Assembly: GCF_025118155.1 (NCBI RefSeq)
Contig: NW_026251408.1
Span: 1 to 64,000, forward strand
From: Cokeromyces recurvatus
Taxonomy: Eukaryota; Mucoromycota; Mucoromycetes; Mucorales; Mucoraceae
Reading direction: 5' to 3'
Length of the DNA: 64,000 nt
Part shown: in pieces, positions 45,986-56,370 of the stretch
How the letters are laid out: every line of letters starts with the position of its first letter
How positions within the stretch are numbered: position 1 is the stretch's first letter
Notes under the pieces: generated by a model
The model's input: the letters and a program-made list of their open reading frames with translations, nothing else
Database searches by the model: none
Told to the model about the DNA's origin: nothing
Translations under genes and position numbers: made by a program

Positions 45986-47616
45986 CACTATTTCCGGAAA
46001 TTATTCATTCATAAAAAAATAAAAAATCGTTCACAAAAAAATTAAAAAATAGTTCACAAAAAGATTTTAAAATTCATTCGTTTTTAGTGAACGAAATAAA
46101 CGAAATATTAAACTGGCTTTCGATTCAAGCAATCATTAAACTTATCAACAGAGTAGCGGCAGAAACCTTGAAGGTCACTGAGCAAAATATTGTTGCATAA
46201 ATCTCGGATTCTTGATGTCATTGTCTCTTCCTCCAATAACCTTTCTCGCTTAAGTTTACTTTTGACTACTGACCAAAATTGTTCAATAGGGTTCAATTCA
46301 GGTGAGTAAGAAGGAAGATATATGCAACGATATCCACGACCTTCAATATACTTCTGTATATCTTCGTGTTTATGAATGGGGGCGTTATCCATTACCAGAT
46401 AATAGTCCTTAAATTTTGGATGTAAATCCATGACATCTAAACAGCTAGCAATGAAGTTAAAATAATGACCAGTAACTGTGCCCCCTTTCGTTGCTTGTTT
46501 AGGAACAGGTTTACTTCCCTCTGCTTTTCTTTTTTTATTTGGAGCATGAATTTTTGGTCGTCTTACTCTAACATTAACTATGCCATGTGCACATATGGCT
46601 CCTAGTATAGTTGTTGTTTTTGCCCTAGTTTTAGGTACAACAACTACAGCCCTTTTTCCTTTTCTAGACCAAGCTACTGATCTCTTCATGTTAATATGAA
46701 ACGCAGCTTCATCTATGAAAACGCAATTGCTGAAATAATCCATATCAGTTTCAAGTATCTTTTTCACCCAGTGGTACCGCTCCTCAATTTTTTCAGGGCT
46801 ATTTCTTTCTATTGAGTGGAAATGATCTCGTTTCAGGGTGATATTGCATTTCTTGGTTACAAAGTTATGAACTGCTGATTTTTTTATTTCAATACCGGGG
46901 AATTGACTAGTGAGACCTTCTATCATTTCTTCCAATGTAGAAGATGACTTTTCGTCAATGAAATTGATCAGAAACTGTTTATGTTCCTCTGTAAGAATAG
47001 GAGGTCTACCAGCTTTTCTACCACTTCCAGTTTGTCTCAGACTCATTTCTTCATCCCCAGCAAGCTCTGCTTTCTTTTTCCAAGTTTGTGCCGTACTTTG
47101 AGGCACTTTTATTTCCTCAGCAGCGGCACGTACACTCATCCCTTTCTCATAAATAAGGTAAAAAAAGTAGTTTTTGACTTCAGGCTTATAAGTTCGATAT
47201 ATTCTTTTATTTTCATTGTTATCTTTTTTTTCTTCGTCCTTCGTAACCACTTGTTCAATCTTGGCAGGTTTTTCAGGTGGCTTCAAGTCCAAGTACATGT
47301 CGTAATTAGTAACATCCTCAAGAGGATATTCTAATTCATCAACTTCCATCTCAAGAACTGCAACTGGTTCGCCTTCTTCATTACGAAGGTTTCCTTTACC
47401 ATCTTCATGTATAAATTGGTCCATTGTTAAAAAAAAATTATTTTCGAAAAATGAACGAGATTATTTCCTACGAGTAATCAATTTTAAAATCTTTTTGTGA
47501 ACTATTTTTTAATTTTTTTGTGAACGATTTTTTATTTTATTTTTTAATGCATTTTTTTTTTCTTTTGTGAACGAAATTTTTATTTTTTTATGAACGAATA
47601 ATTTCCAGAAATAGTG
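45986..47616 (-). mobile_element. Intact-looking 1.63-kb IS630-like transposon
   Basis: Ends CACTATTTCCGGAAATTATTC (first 20 bases used) at 45986 and the inverted AATAATTTCCAGAAATAGTG at 47616, flanked by TA on both sides (45984-45985 and 47617-47618). Inside each end are repeated TTCGTTCA/TTCACAAAAA motifs, probably transposase-binding sites. It encodes one full transposase. It sits just upstream of the cargo gene's first coding block. Confidence 0.9.
46108..47424 (-). CDS. IS630/Tc1-superfamily transposase, apparently complete
   Basis: A single uninterrupted frame of 438 codons from ATG 47424. Order of parts: an acidic N-terminus, a helix-turn-helix (MSVRAAAEEIKVPQSTAQTW), an arginine/glycine linker (GSGRKAGRPP, an AT-hook-like GRPP), a second DNA-binding region, and the RNase H-like catalytic domain with CVFIDEAAFHINM (D), YYLVMDNAPIHK (D) and LPSYSPELNPIEQFWSVVK (E, spacing about 35). 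It would catalyse cut-and-paste transposition into TA. With intact ends nearby it is a plausible active autonomous copy. Confidence 0.93.
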   Translation of the reverse strand: MDQFIHEDGKGNLRNEEGEPVAVLEMEVDELEYPLEDVTNYDMYLDLKPPEKPAKIEQVVTKDEEKKDNNENKRIYRTYKPEVKNYFFYLIYEKGMSVRAAAEEIKVPQSTAQTWKKKAELAGDEEMSLRQTGSGRKAGRPPILTEEHKQFLINFIDEKSSSTLEEMIEGLTSQFPGIEIKKSAVHNFVTKKCNITLKRDHFHSIERNSPEKIEERYHWVKKILETDMDYFSNCVFIDEAAFHINMKRSVAWSRKGKRAVVVVPKTRAKTTTILGAICAHGIVNVRVRRPKIHAPNKKRKAEGSKPVPKQATKGGTVTGHYFNFIASCLDVMDLHPKFKDYYLVMDNAPIHKHEDIQKYIEGRGYRCIYLPSYSPELNPIEQFWSVVKSKLKRERLLEEETMTSRIRDLCNNILLSDLQGFCRYSVDKFNDCLNRKPV

Positions 47617-47849
47617 TATTATCGTCTTTTTACTGATTAACGAGATTTTTTTTTTGACAGAGCACAACTGGAGAGATTCACAGCTTATCGGTATTTTTCC
47701 CCAATTCTCTATTTTTTACTTGCTTTATTTCACACTATTATCTTTGATCCTATTTCAGTGTTTATAATCAGTCTGGGATCGTTCAAATAAAACTGGGACA
47801 CTCGTCTTAATTTGAAACAAAGTAACGTTTTTGGTATATAAAGAATATA

Positions 47850-50114
47850 CAGTAGGACCTCGAAATAACGATATAAATATAACGATAAATCTTGAAATAA
47901 CGATATTTTTTTGAGAAATTAAGGTTTACCAGCCAAAATAACGATACTCTTGAAATAACGTTGTGATATTTTTTTTTGAAAATATCGTTATATTACTAAT
48001 TTTTTCTGTATTTTTATTGGATAATTTGAAATATCTGAGAATGAATGTTAATTTCTTTTAAAATAATCAGCATTTAGGGTTGTTTGTGTGGTTCGATTAG
48101 AGTATTCTTCATTTCTAATATCATCCATGAAGGCCATAATATCGACAAGAAGTTGTACTTGAGAATCATTTTTCGGGATGCAAAACTCCAGGAAAGCATT
48201 ACCAGCAGTGAGAAGAACTTGGGCTCTGGTAGAAGTTGATATTTCTTCTTCAATTTCTTCTACATCGTCGGTATCTTCATCAACTCTTTGTTCAACCTCT
48301 TCTAAATCTACTGAAAAGGCGATACCAGCATCTTTAATACCAAAATTTTCATAGGCAGGAAAAAGGTCAACGGAATCATCTTCCATATCCATTAACTTCA
48401 TAGACTCTTCAATTTCGCTATTAACTCCATCGCTCTGCAATTCAACAAGCTGCTCGTCTACAGCGATCTCTTTATCGAAAAGCTTGGTATGGTTATCGCA
48501 GTTTTTGATTGTTTCTGCAGATACATTGTTCCAAGCAGCCTGGATGGTTTGCATTCCAGTCAATTGAGTTTGGTGAAAGAAATTTTTCTTTTTGTTATCT
48601 CTAAGACTAGGTGGTAGCAACTGGAAGTATCGCTCAACCAAAGAACTATCGCGAATGATAGGATTATCATGATTTTTTTTTTGACTTTTTGAGCAGCACA
48701 GTACTTCACTGATGCTCTGATGTATTGGATTTTCCTATAAATTATCATTAATTACTTCATTATAATAACTACACATCATTTAAACATACTTGTATTGCTT
48801 TTTGAAGGAAGCAATAATACCAGCATCTAAAGGTTGCAATTTCACATTTGACAGTTTCAAACTGGTATCATGCACGGATGCATTATCCAAAAGCACAAGA
48901 ACATTTCTGTTTGCTTTTCTCATTTCATTGTTGAATTTTTTGAAATAGTAGCTGAAGATTTCCTTGTTCATCCAAGCATTTTCGTTGTAGAAATAATAGT
49001 TAAAGCCATACGTCTCGGCTATATACATTGGTGCAATCAGTCTTACTGATCGAAATGGAATATCTTTTCTTGTATTTACCTGATTTTTTTTAAACGATTG
49101 AGGCTGTTTAGCTTTACCGATGATTACAGGCTCCACTTTTTCACCTTCTGCACTATACATAAATCCAATGGTTAACCGATCTTTATTGACCTTAGATCCA
49201 GAGACCTCTTCTAAAGAAATAGTTTTCTGTGGTGCTTGACGGTAAAACAACCCGGTTTCATCGAAGTTGAAAATGTCTTTGAGAGGATACTTGGTAATTT
49301 CACCTCGAATACGGTCAATTTCCGTTAAAATATGATCGCTTGTCATGTCCACCGAACCAGCCTCGCCGTTCATGATTCTGCATTTGAGGCCATTGCGTTT
49401 CATAAGGTTATCCAACCACCCATTGGAAAACGCTGGCATTTCATAACCATTTAAGAGTTCGATATGTCTCCTGCAGTAGGCCTCTGCTTGCAATCGTAAA
49501 GAAAGACCGTTGATTGCAAAGTTTTGCTTCTCCATATCAGTAACAAATGTTACGAGCTTACTTTCCAATTCCGGATATTGAGCCTTTCGTAAGTTGAACG
49601 CTTTCAACTCATTAGTAGTAAGAAGTTCAAGCGAATCATACCCCTTAAGGATACCGTTAATAGAAGACTGGGCAGGAACTTGGTCTAGAATGAACTTATC
49701 CTTTGCCCATATGCAAAGATCATTCTGCGAAATTTTTGGACCTTCAAAATATCGGTGGCATATTTCGAGCTTTTCTTCATTACTGAAACGAATGCGCTTT
49801 CCAACAGTTGGTGCTTTGTTTGAAGCTGTTCTTTTGGCAATTAAAGATCTAGATCTATTGAATGTTATGGAACTATGTCGAATGTTTCTTTCATTGCTTT
49901 TCTTGTTGAGTTTATAAGTCATTTTGTATATAAATGATTGAATAAAAGGTTAATTACTTTAAAACATCACTTAAAATAACGGTTGACTAAAAAGGAAATC
50001 AAATGTCACACACAATTATTTTGACGGTTTATTGACTGCTTTCTATAACGATAATCTTGAAATAACGATATTTTTTTTCGATTTTTTTGATATCGTTATT
50101 TCGAGGTCCTACTG
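47850..50114 (-). mobile_element. 2.27-kb pogo/Tigger-like transposon
   Basis: Ends CAGTAGGACCTCGAAATAAC at 47850 and the inverted GTTATTTCGAGGTCCTACTG at 50114, flanked by TA (47848-47849 and 50115-50116). Subterminal copies of CTTGAAATAACGATA occur near both ends (47890, 47950, 50053). It encodes a two-exon transposase. It lies within the 7.3-kb long-TIR element. Confidence 0.92.
48048..49922 (-). CDS. Pogo-like transposase (CENP-B type DNA binding, DDE_1 catalytic domain)
   Basis: Exon 1 48786-49922 and exon 2 48048-48734, joined across a proposed 51-bp intron (donor GTTTAA, acceptor TTATAG), give 607 residues. The N-terminal region has a psq/CENP-B type helix-turn-helix (EEKLEICHRYFEGPKISQND) and a second HTH (GWLDNLMKRNGLKCRIM). 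Catalytic blocks are FNFDETGLFY, VLVLLDNASVHD and LQPLDAGIIASFKK, the D-D-D arrangement of pogo elements. After it come MQTIQAAWNNVSAETIKNC, also typical, and an acidic tail. No stops occur in either exon. A GTATGT donor 4 bp upstream would give a shorter reading, so the exact splice is tentative. It may be active. Confidence 0.88.
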
Positions 50115-50115
50115 T

Positions 50116-50692
50116 ATCATTTTTGAAGATGTAAACGAGGTAAAAGGTAAAAAAATAATGTTCATCTGGAAGGCGGTGTGGACTTGCAGGTGGTTAGTAG
50201 CCAGAGAAGACTTGCTAGAGGAAACCTTGGTTTCTTCGTGTGAGATTGGAGGCGAATCCCCCTTGTCACTGGTGCGATGAATGGTTCTTGGATGTACATG
50301 CATTGGGTTTCTTCTGCACACGTGTAGAAGTTGCAATGGGAGTAGTAGTCAGAGAAATTCTTGCTAGAAAAAACTCTTGTTTTTTCTTGTAAGTTTGGAG
50401 ACAAACCTCTCGACGTTACCAATGTTATGACGATCTGTGTTCATCATCCATTTGGGTTTCTCCCTTGCTACATTTGAACATACATTAATCATTAGACTTG
50501 TTACTAATTACACTTTTTCTCTCACCACATCCCACTTGGTTCAACCTCCATCCTAATCCTATTCAAAATCCTAATACAATGGTCATCCAATATGATATGA
50601 AAACAGAAGTACCTACAAAGCCAAATACTGTCAATTAGTGGAACTTGTACTGGTATCATAGTAATGCTAATCCTCGCCCTCTATTCGCTTTA
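50116..50692. repeat. Internal part of the long-TIR element with an imperfect tandem repeat
   Basis: Two diverged copies of a unit of about 140 bp, at about 50190-50330 and 50331-50460. Shared words include AGTAG(C/T)CAGAGAA, CTTGCTAGA(G/A)(G/A)AAA, and GGGTTTCT. The minus strand has a 75-codon frame (50109-50336) that could be the cut-off 5' part of the cargo gene, but I cannot show this. Confidence 0.5.
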
Positions 50693-51141
50693 TCGTTAAT
50701 CCTGTAATTATTGAACGAGAATATATACCTGTATATCTCTCATTCTATTCACCTGAGCTCAACCTTATTGGGCAGTTTCGGAAAGCTTTGAAAAATAGAG
50801 TCAGAAGAAGCGAGTTGACTGATGTGGAAGCTCCTATCTCAAGGGGCGTTGAAGGAAGTGAAGATGTTCCAGCTGAACATTTGCAGTTTCATTTAGCATT
50901 TCATAAAGCATTTTCCTGAACACTTTAATGAAGAACCTTTGTGACTTATTTGACCAGAAATTGGTCAAAGTTGCCTCAAATGTCCGGCCAAACTAGTCTC
51001 CTTTTTATGGACAATTTATTTTAGACAAACTGCCAAAAATAGTTTAATATTGTGATAATTTTTTTTTTCGAAAGTGGGCATTTATTTTTGACTTTAGGCC
51101 AATTATTTTTAAGAAAACGCCAATTTCCATAAGCTTGACTG
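50693..51141 (-). repeat. Right terminal inverted repeat (about 449 bp)
   Basis: Inverted copy of 43851-44297. On the plus strand it encodes the transposase-like tail SFYSPELNLIGQFRKALKN followed by a stop near 50920. Confidence 0.9.
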
Positions 51142-51143
51142 TA

Positions 51144-51600
51144 GCTTATCTATTCTTATTCTTTTGGAGAATGTATGAACATCATGCTCTGTTGTGTAAC
51201 TGCATTTGACTAGTTTTGGCTTAATTTCTTTACAAGAATGCTCAATAAATTCACATGAATAAAAATACATATAAAAAAAGTAAACAAACTTCTTTTTTTT
51301 TCTTACTTTCTTGCTTACTTTCAAAAAAGATAGTAATGCTTTACTACATTCAAATAAAAGGCAAAACTTATCTCTAAAGTATTAAAAAGAAAAAAAAAAA
51401 GACAAGTAGAAAGGTAGGAGAGAAGATTTAACGCAAAGTAAATTAAAAACGCCAAGATTAAACTTTAATAACTTCTCCTTTTCGTTTATTTTTTTTTTCT
51501 CCTGAATTTTACTATAAAAAAAAAGTACATTTTTCGTTTTTTTTCCCTTTTTTTCTCTTTTCTTTTCTTTAGCTTTTTTTATTTTTCCTATTCTTCTTTA
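51144..51600. other. Gene-free AT-rich spacer
   Basis: Poly-A and poly-T rich sequence between the transposon and the possible RNA region. No gene, repeat or motif that I can name. Confidence 0.5.
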
Positions 51601-52530
51601 TTTTTACTTGAAACTATGGGTAGACATTGTCAGGGTTATGAAGTGTGCTCAAGTCACATAGCTTGGCTTACTTGAGAGTGTAGAACTGTCCGTTTATAAC
51701 ATGGCTAAAGGAGAGGGCCTAGACTCTCTTTTGGTTACTACATGCATATCCGCCTTCACCTTGGGTTATTGCAACCTTAGATAATTGATGGGACCTTATC
51801 GAATTTTGACTGCTCAAGTTTGATTTATTTCCAAAGGAGGAGGGAAATAAAAAGGATACTTGGGGTTGGAAATTGTAAACCTGTTCCTTTTTTAGGGAGA
51901 TTAGCGTACTCTTTGTCTGCACCATTGAAAGGGCTTATCTCAAGGTTTAGTTTTTCTGTTTTTCTTTTTGGAGGTTTTTCCTTCTTTTTATTTTTATCTA
52001 GTTGCTGTTTATAAAATAAAAATAGATAAGGATGCACAGCTTACGTTTCTGACCGTGGTTTTTTCATCTATTCATTTAGTTGAAGAATCCCAGCTTGTAT
52101 TTACTGTTAAGTCAAAAGTAGATGCTAGGGGTCAAAGAAGGGACATTCTCAGGTAAACAATAGTCAAGTCGTGCACTTCATGTATCTGGATTTCTTCCAC
52201 TTCGCCACGCTACAGGTCAGAATGTTTAGCCCGGCTTCCAATGAAACTTACATCCAACTGTATTTTTTTATTGGGGTAGGAAGTGAGGAATCCTATCTTT
52301 TTTTTCTAGCAAGGCTTGGGTCAGGTTGGTACTTTGCCAAGTGTCTACTAGTTGAAATTGGACGTTTATCTTTCAAGTAGAAATTTAGAGGGAGAAGAAA
52401 AAATTACAGCCCGTATCAATTTGTTTGTGTATGGGTTGTAATATTATTTTTGGGATTAGATATGCTTTCACCTTCTCGTGGTTAATCCTGTTAGTATCAA
52501 GTCTCTTCTACTAAAGAGATTTGAGAACTA
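51601..52530 (+). ncRNA. Possible structured non-coding RNA region
   Basis: About 900 bp that is less AT-rich than the surroundings yet has no open frame over 70 codons with recognisable content on either strand. It can form local hairpins, for example GAGAGTGTAG (51674) with CCTAGACTCTC (51718) and a stem around 52000-52030 (TTTTATTTTTATCT with ATAAAATAAAAATAGAT). A TTTTCTTTTC-type promoter tract and T-runs lie just upstream. I could not match it to RNase P, MRP, SRP, telomerase or spliceosomal RNA by eye. It may also be an old repeat. Strand is a guess. Confidence 0.25.
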
Positions 52531-53064
52531 AGAAAAGCATCTTTTTTTATAATATTAATAAAAATGAAAAAAAAAAAACTAATTTAATAAAAATCGTTCT
52601 ATAATAAAGTTGCTTCTCTAATAATATTTAATAATTAAGCGTATTATTCTTTTTTTTTTATAACAAAAGTGGTGAAAGACTCTAACAGCACAGTGTATAA
52701 ATATTAAAAAGATTATTGTATATTTTCCCTAAGATTTCTTTCCTCTCAAGGTAAATTCCATTTGGTTAAATAAATCCAGCATCACTAGAATGTACATTGT
52801 CATAATAAGACTAAAACTAGCCAACATTCATAATGAGCATTCATAATCTGATTGCTGTACAAAAGACTGTTCATCCTCAGAGAATAATTTGAAGTTGTTT
52901 CAAGCCTTGCCATCATAACTATTCATTATTCTATCTGGAAGCAATCTAACTTTGGTTTTCCAACTAGTGATTTTTTTTTCAACAAAAAAATGAATATGTA
53001 CATACAAAAGACATAATGATTCTTAATTAAACCGTTATTCTCTTCCATGATTCCGTTCATCAAA
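52531..53064. other. Gene-free AT-rich spacer
   Basis: No coding potential or recognised repeat. Confidence 0.5.
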
Positions 53065-53250
53065 TAAAACTTATTATCATCCTTATCCACAAAATGTATA
53101 AATACTCTTACATTATTAACTCTTATTTTGGTATAATTGAATAGAACTTAACTCTTAATAAACTATATTAACAACTCTCGATGTACTTCTTCTGTCTGTT
53201 TTCTTTTATTTTTTATTTTTTATTATATTCTTACCTGTAAACCACAACAC
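53065..53250 (+). repeat. 3' fragment of LTR family 1
   Basis: Matches the last third of the LTRs at 4794-5413 and 21512-22106, for example ATCATCCTTATCCACAAAAT, the TATA box ATGTATAAATACTCTT, TTAATAAACT and TGTACTTCTTCTGTCT, ending AAACCACAACA at about 53250. The 5' part and any partner LTR are missing. Confidence 0.75.
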
Positions 53251-53721
53251 CTTATTATTTTATATCTTTCGATTCTTTTGCTCTCTTCTTTTTCCCCTCT
53301 TGTCTCTTGGGAGATCTTTTATTCTTACAACTACTTCATAACTGGCTCAGGCAACACAGCATATTTCGTCGCTACATGCTTATTGCCAAAAAAAAAATAC
53401 TATACAATTGTATCTATTACGATTCAAATAAAATTATAATAGAATCTTTTTAGAATACGGCAAAAAGATATCTTATATCATAAATTATAAACATTGAATG
53501 ATAAAATATATAATAAGAATATACATAAATGTATACATATTATATCACGTAGTATATGTTTCATTATATTTATCTACGTTATTTCAAGTACAATAGGTAC
53601 ATTAATTATAAAAAAAAAGTAAAGTCATATAAATTTATAAAAGAAAAAGAAAGAAGCTATTTATATTTATAAATTCAACAATTAATATCCTAGAGCATTA
53701 TCATTACCACAATAAATAGTC
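53251..53721. other. Gene-free AT-rich spacer
   Basis: Very AT-rich non-coding sequence downstream of the RING gene cluster. A CT-rich stretch at 53278-53310 is the only feature. Confidence 0.4.
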
Positions 53722-54428
53722 CTATTCAGTAGCTTTCTTTTCAATTTGAACAATTAAACTATCAAATTTGTTAAGTTTTTTATCGATTAATCTGCTTGTT
53801 TTTCTAGCGATATAAAGTTGAGTCTTTTGCTTGTTATACTGCGTATGTATTTCTTTGAATAAGTTTTTCAAGTCCTGCTTTAAGTTATCCATCTTTGATA
53901 TATCTGGTGAAATAGAGCATCTCCTATTGTATTCGCTAACTGTCTTTAAAGCATGCTGATATCTTGTTTGGATCTGTGCTTTCTTAGAGTCAATTTCGTT
54001 AACATATTTTGTCAAATCATAACTGAGAGTATTGTATGTACGTGTTTCCTCAACAGAGCTTGCACGAATAGCTAGCTTAGTCTCAAGGTCTTCTATTAGG
54101 TGTATTAAAAACATATGCTCATCTGTTATGTTCAAACTCGTTTCATGTAACGCTTTAGCTTCTTCTTTTTCTTTTTCCGGGTCAACTGTGCTCAAATAAA
54201 GAGTTTTAAAAGAATCATTATGACAATCATATTTACAAAGAGGACATAAAGTTGTTACGTCAAAGTGACACTGAATGCTAATATATAGTTTGAGCTGATA
54301 ATTAATTATAATATAGAATCAAAAGCTTTAAATTGTTATGCAAACCATGTTTTATCAAAGACATGTCCACAAGTTAGAGATACTGGCTCGGTAATATTTT
54401 CAATACAAATGCTACAAATAATTTGCAT
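53722..54428 (-). CDS. RING/coiled-coil protein, tandem copy 1
   Basis: Exons 54346-54428 and 53722-54277 sum to 639 bp (212 residues). The intron (donor GTTTGC, acceptor ATTAG) splits the codon of the fifth zinc-binding cysteine. Joined, the RING reads CSICIENITEPVSLTCGHVF, then DKTCIQCHFDVTTLCPLC, a C3HC4 finger at residues 5-47. The rest is a predicted coiled coil (LIHLIEDLETKLAIRASSVE, LKQDLKNLFKEIHTQYNKQ). The layout of an N-terminal RING plus coiled coil resembles TRAIP-type E3 ubiquitin ligases. Substrate unknown. It is a paralogue of the next two genes. Confidence 0.8.
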
Positions 54429-54761
54429 TTCTATTTTGTTTAAGTAAAAGAAAAGAAATTAAAAAAAAATGATTTCTTATATTTCATGTATAGAAAGGCA
54501 AGTATTTATTTTTTTTTTTTATTTTTTAAGCAGTAAGTGTAAATCAACTCCTACTTTGCTCTCTTTCTTTCTTTCTTTTTTTTTTTTCTTTTTTTTTAAG
54601 TTATATTCTAATTTACTATGATAAATTCTAGTTCAAGTTCATTCTTTCCAAATTTGATTTATATTTATCATTAATATGAATATCAAGTGTTATTTTATCG
54701 AGATGTTATGTAAATCATCCTACTGTTAACTCATTCTATTTCTGTATTTTATCATACCAAA

Positions 54762-54820
<59 letters not shown>

Positions 54821-55229
54821 CCAAATAAAGTCAATTTTGAACATGTTAATATGCTTTTATGCATTTCCACAACGGCTTTATATATGTAAATAATTCAATC
54901 TGATATTTAACAGTATTTGTAATATATGCGTCATTGTCTATGGAGTCATTTATACATTGAATAATAGCATATCTATCTATTTAAGCAATAATATTTTATA
55001 ATGAAGATAAACAGCCTTGCTACTTTGAAATATTTTTTTTTCTAATTATTTCAATTTATTTATATGTTATCTGGTTTAAACTAAAGAAGAAAAAGAAAAA
55101 TGAATAAAGCTACAGATAACTTTTAGTTTTATATAAACAGGTTACTTGAAAGAAAGGTTAATAAAATGATTATTTTTTTTTTATTATATAGAATATAACA
55201 TAGCTTTAAATTATAGATTTTATTTTTAT
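54429..55229. other. Spacer between RING genes with a 54-nt poly-T tract
   Basis: AT-rich sequence including T(54) at 54764-54817 and CTTT repeats near 54565-54580. It should contain the promoter of copy 1 and the 3' end signals of copy 2. No gene. Confidence 0.6.
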
Positions 55230-56235
55230 TTATTCAGTTGTATTAGTCACATTATTTCTCGGTTCCATGAATAAACTCTCAATCCTTTCTCTAGAATATG
55301 CACGGTCAAATGTAGGTTGTGGTGGTGGCGGTAGTGGCAATGGTAGTGGTGGTGGTGGAGCCATACGTCTACCAAATCTCACATGCGGAAGTAATTGACA
55401 AAGACAATTTGTACACATGTTTGTATGATTCACTTCTTCTTTGAGAGTTTCAATACTTATTCGTAAAGATGAGTTCTCGTGGGCTAGCTTTTTTATATCG
55501 TCTTCTAACTTTTCATTTTTACGTACATGTCCACATATGTCTTTCATAAGCTGCGTATTTGCTATCTTGGATAAGTCTGTATCTTCCTTTAGCTTTTGAT
55601 TCTCCTTTGTTAAGGAATCATTTGCGCTTTTTAATTTAGAGTTACGTAATTTGTATATCTCATTTTCAGCAGTTAAAGCCTCATCACGAATCTTGAGTTC
55701 TCCATTTTTATTGCGTAAGGTTTCATTCATCATTGCAAGACTTTGATTAGTACGAGCAACTGCTTCATAATTTTTGCTACAAATATAGTTGTTGGCCTTC
55801 AGCTGTTCGACCTCCCTGAGGGTAGGTTGAAAAGCTTCTTTAGTGGCTTCAATTGTATTGTTAAGTTCAGCGATCTGGTTGACCATTGTATTGACAATTT
55901 GTTGATGTGATTTTAGGTCTAAGAGTGTTTTTTCCGTCTTTTGTGAGGGAATAGATGAGGTCGAATTAAGATAAATTCTATGTAGTTGTTCTTTTGAACT
56001 CTGACATTTGCAATTAGGACATAATTGAGTCACTTCAAAATAGAGCTCAATACTGTATATATATAAGTATGTTTATATGTATATAAGAATGATGAATATA
56101 CGTTATACAGAATGTATATATACATATATATGTATATATTTCTATAACAAACCATTGCTTGTCAAATACATGTCCACATCTTAAAGAAACGGGTTCTTTT
56201 ATTTTTTCAAGACAAATACCACAAATTACAGTCAT
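55230..56235 (-). CDS. RING/coiled-coil protein, tandem copy 2
   Basis: Exons 56153-56235 and 55230-56052 sum to 906 bp (301 residues). RING: CGICLEKIKEPVSLRCGHVF then DKQCIELYFEVTQLCPNC, with the intron (donor GTTTGT, acceptor ACAG) again inside the fifth cysteine codon. A long coiled coil follows (NQIAELNNTIEATKEAFQ; NSKLKSANDSLTKENQKLK), then a CxxC pair (MCTNCLCQLLP) and a proline-rich tract (APPPPLPLPLPPPPQP) near the C-terminus that could bind SH3 or profilin-type partners. It is the longest of the three paralogues. Role as an E3 ligase is inferred from the RING. Confidence 0.82.
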
Positions 56236-56370
56236 CGTTATTAATAAATAAATAAATAGTAATAATAAAAAAAATAAATAAAAGGTCAATAGAGATACAT
56301 GTGCCTTATATACAAGTATATATTATGCTTCCATAGAATGGTTTATTGTTATAAACTTTTTTTTTTATTA

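Larger units (their letters stand above)
43851..51141. mobile_element. 7.3-kb transposon with 447-bp terminal inverted repeats and cargo gene
   Basis: The ends CAGTCAAGCTTATGG (43851) and CCATAAGCTTGACTG (51141) are flanked by TA (43849-43850 and 51142-51143). The inverted repeats run 43851-44297 and 50693-51141 and look essentially identical over the lengths I compared. Without the two nested transposons the element would be about 3.4 kb. It carries the PD-(D/E)XK-like gene 44563-45966 but no complete transposase of its own. Both repeats contain the end of a transposase-like coding sequence. A diverged relative of the terminus lies at 8405. Confidence 0.88.

Noticed and set aside
51601..52530. 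Telomerase RNA or RNase P RNA
   Set aside because: A single TTAGGG word is present, but no template-like CTAACCCTAA or recognisable RNase P core was found.
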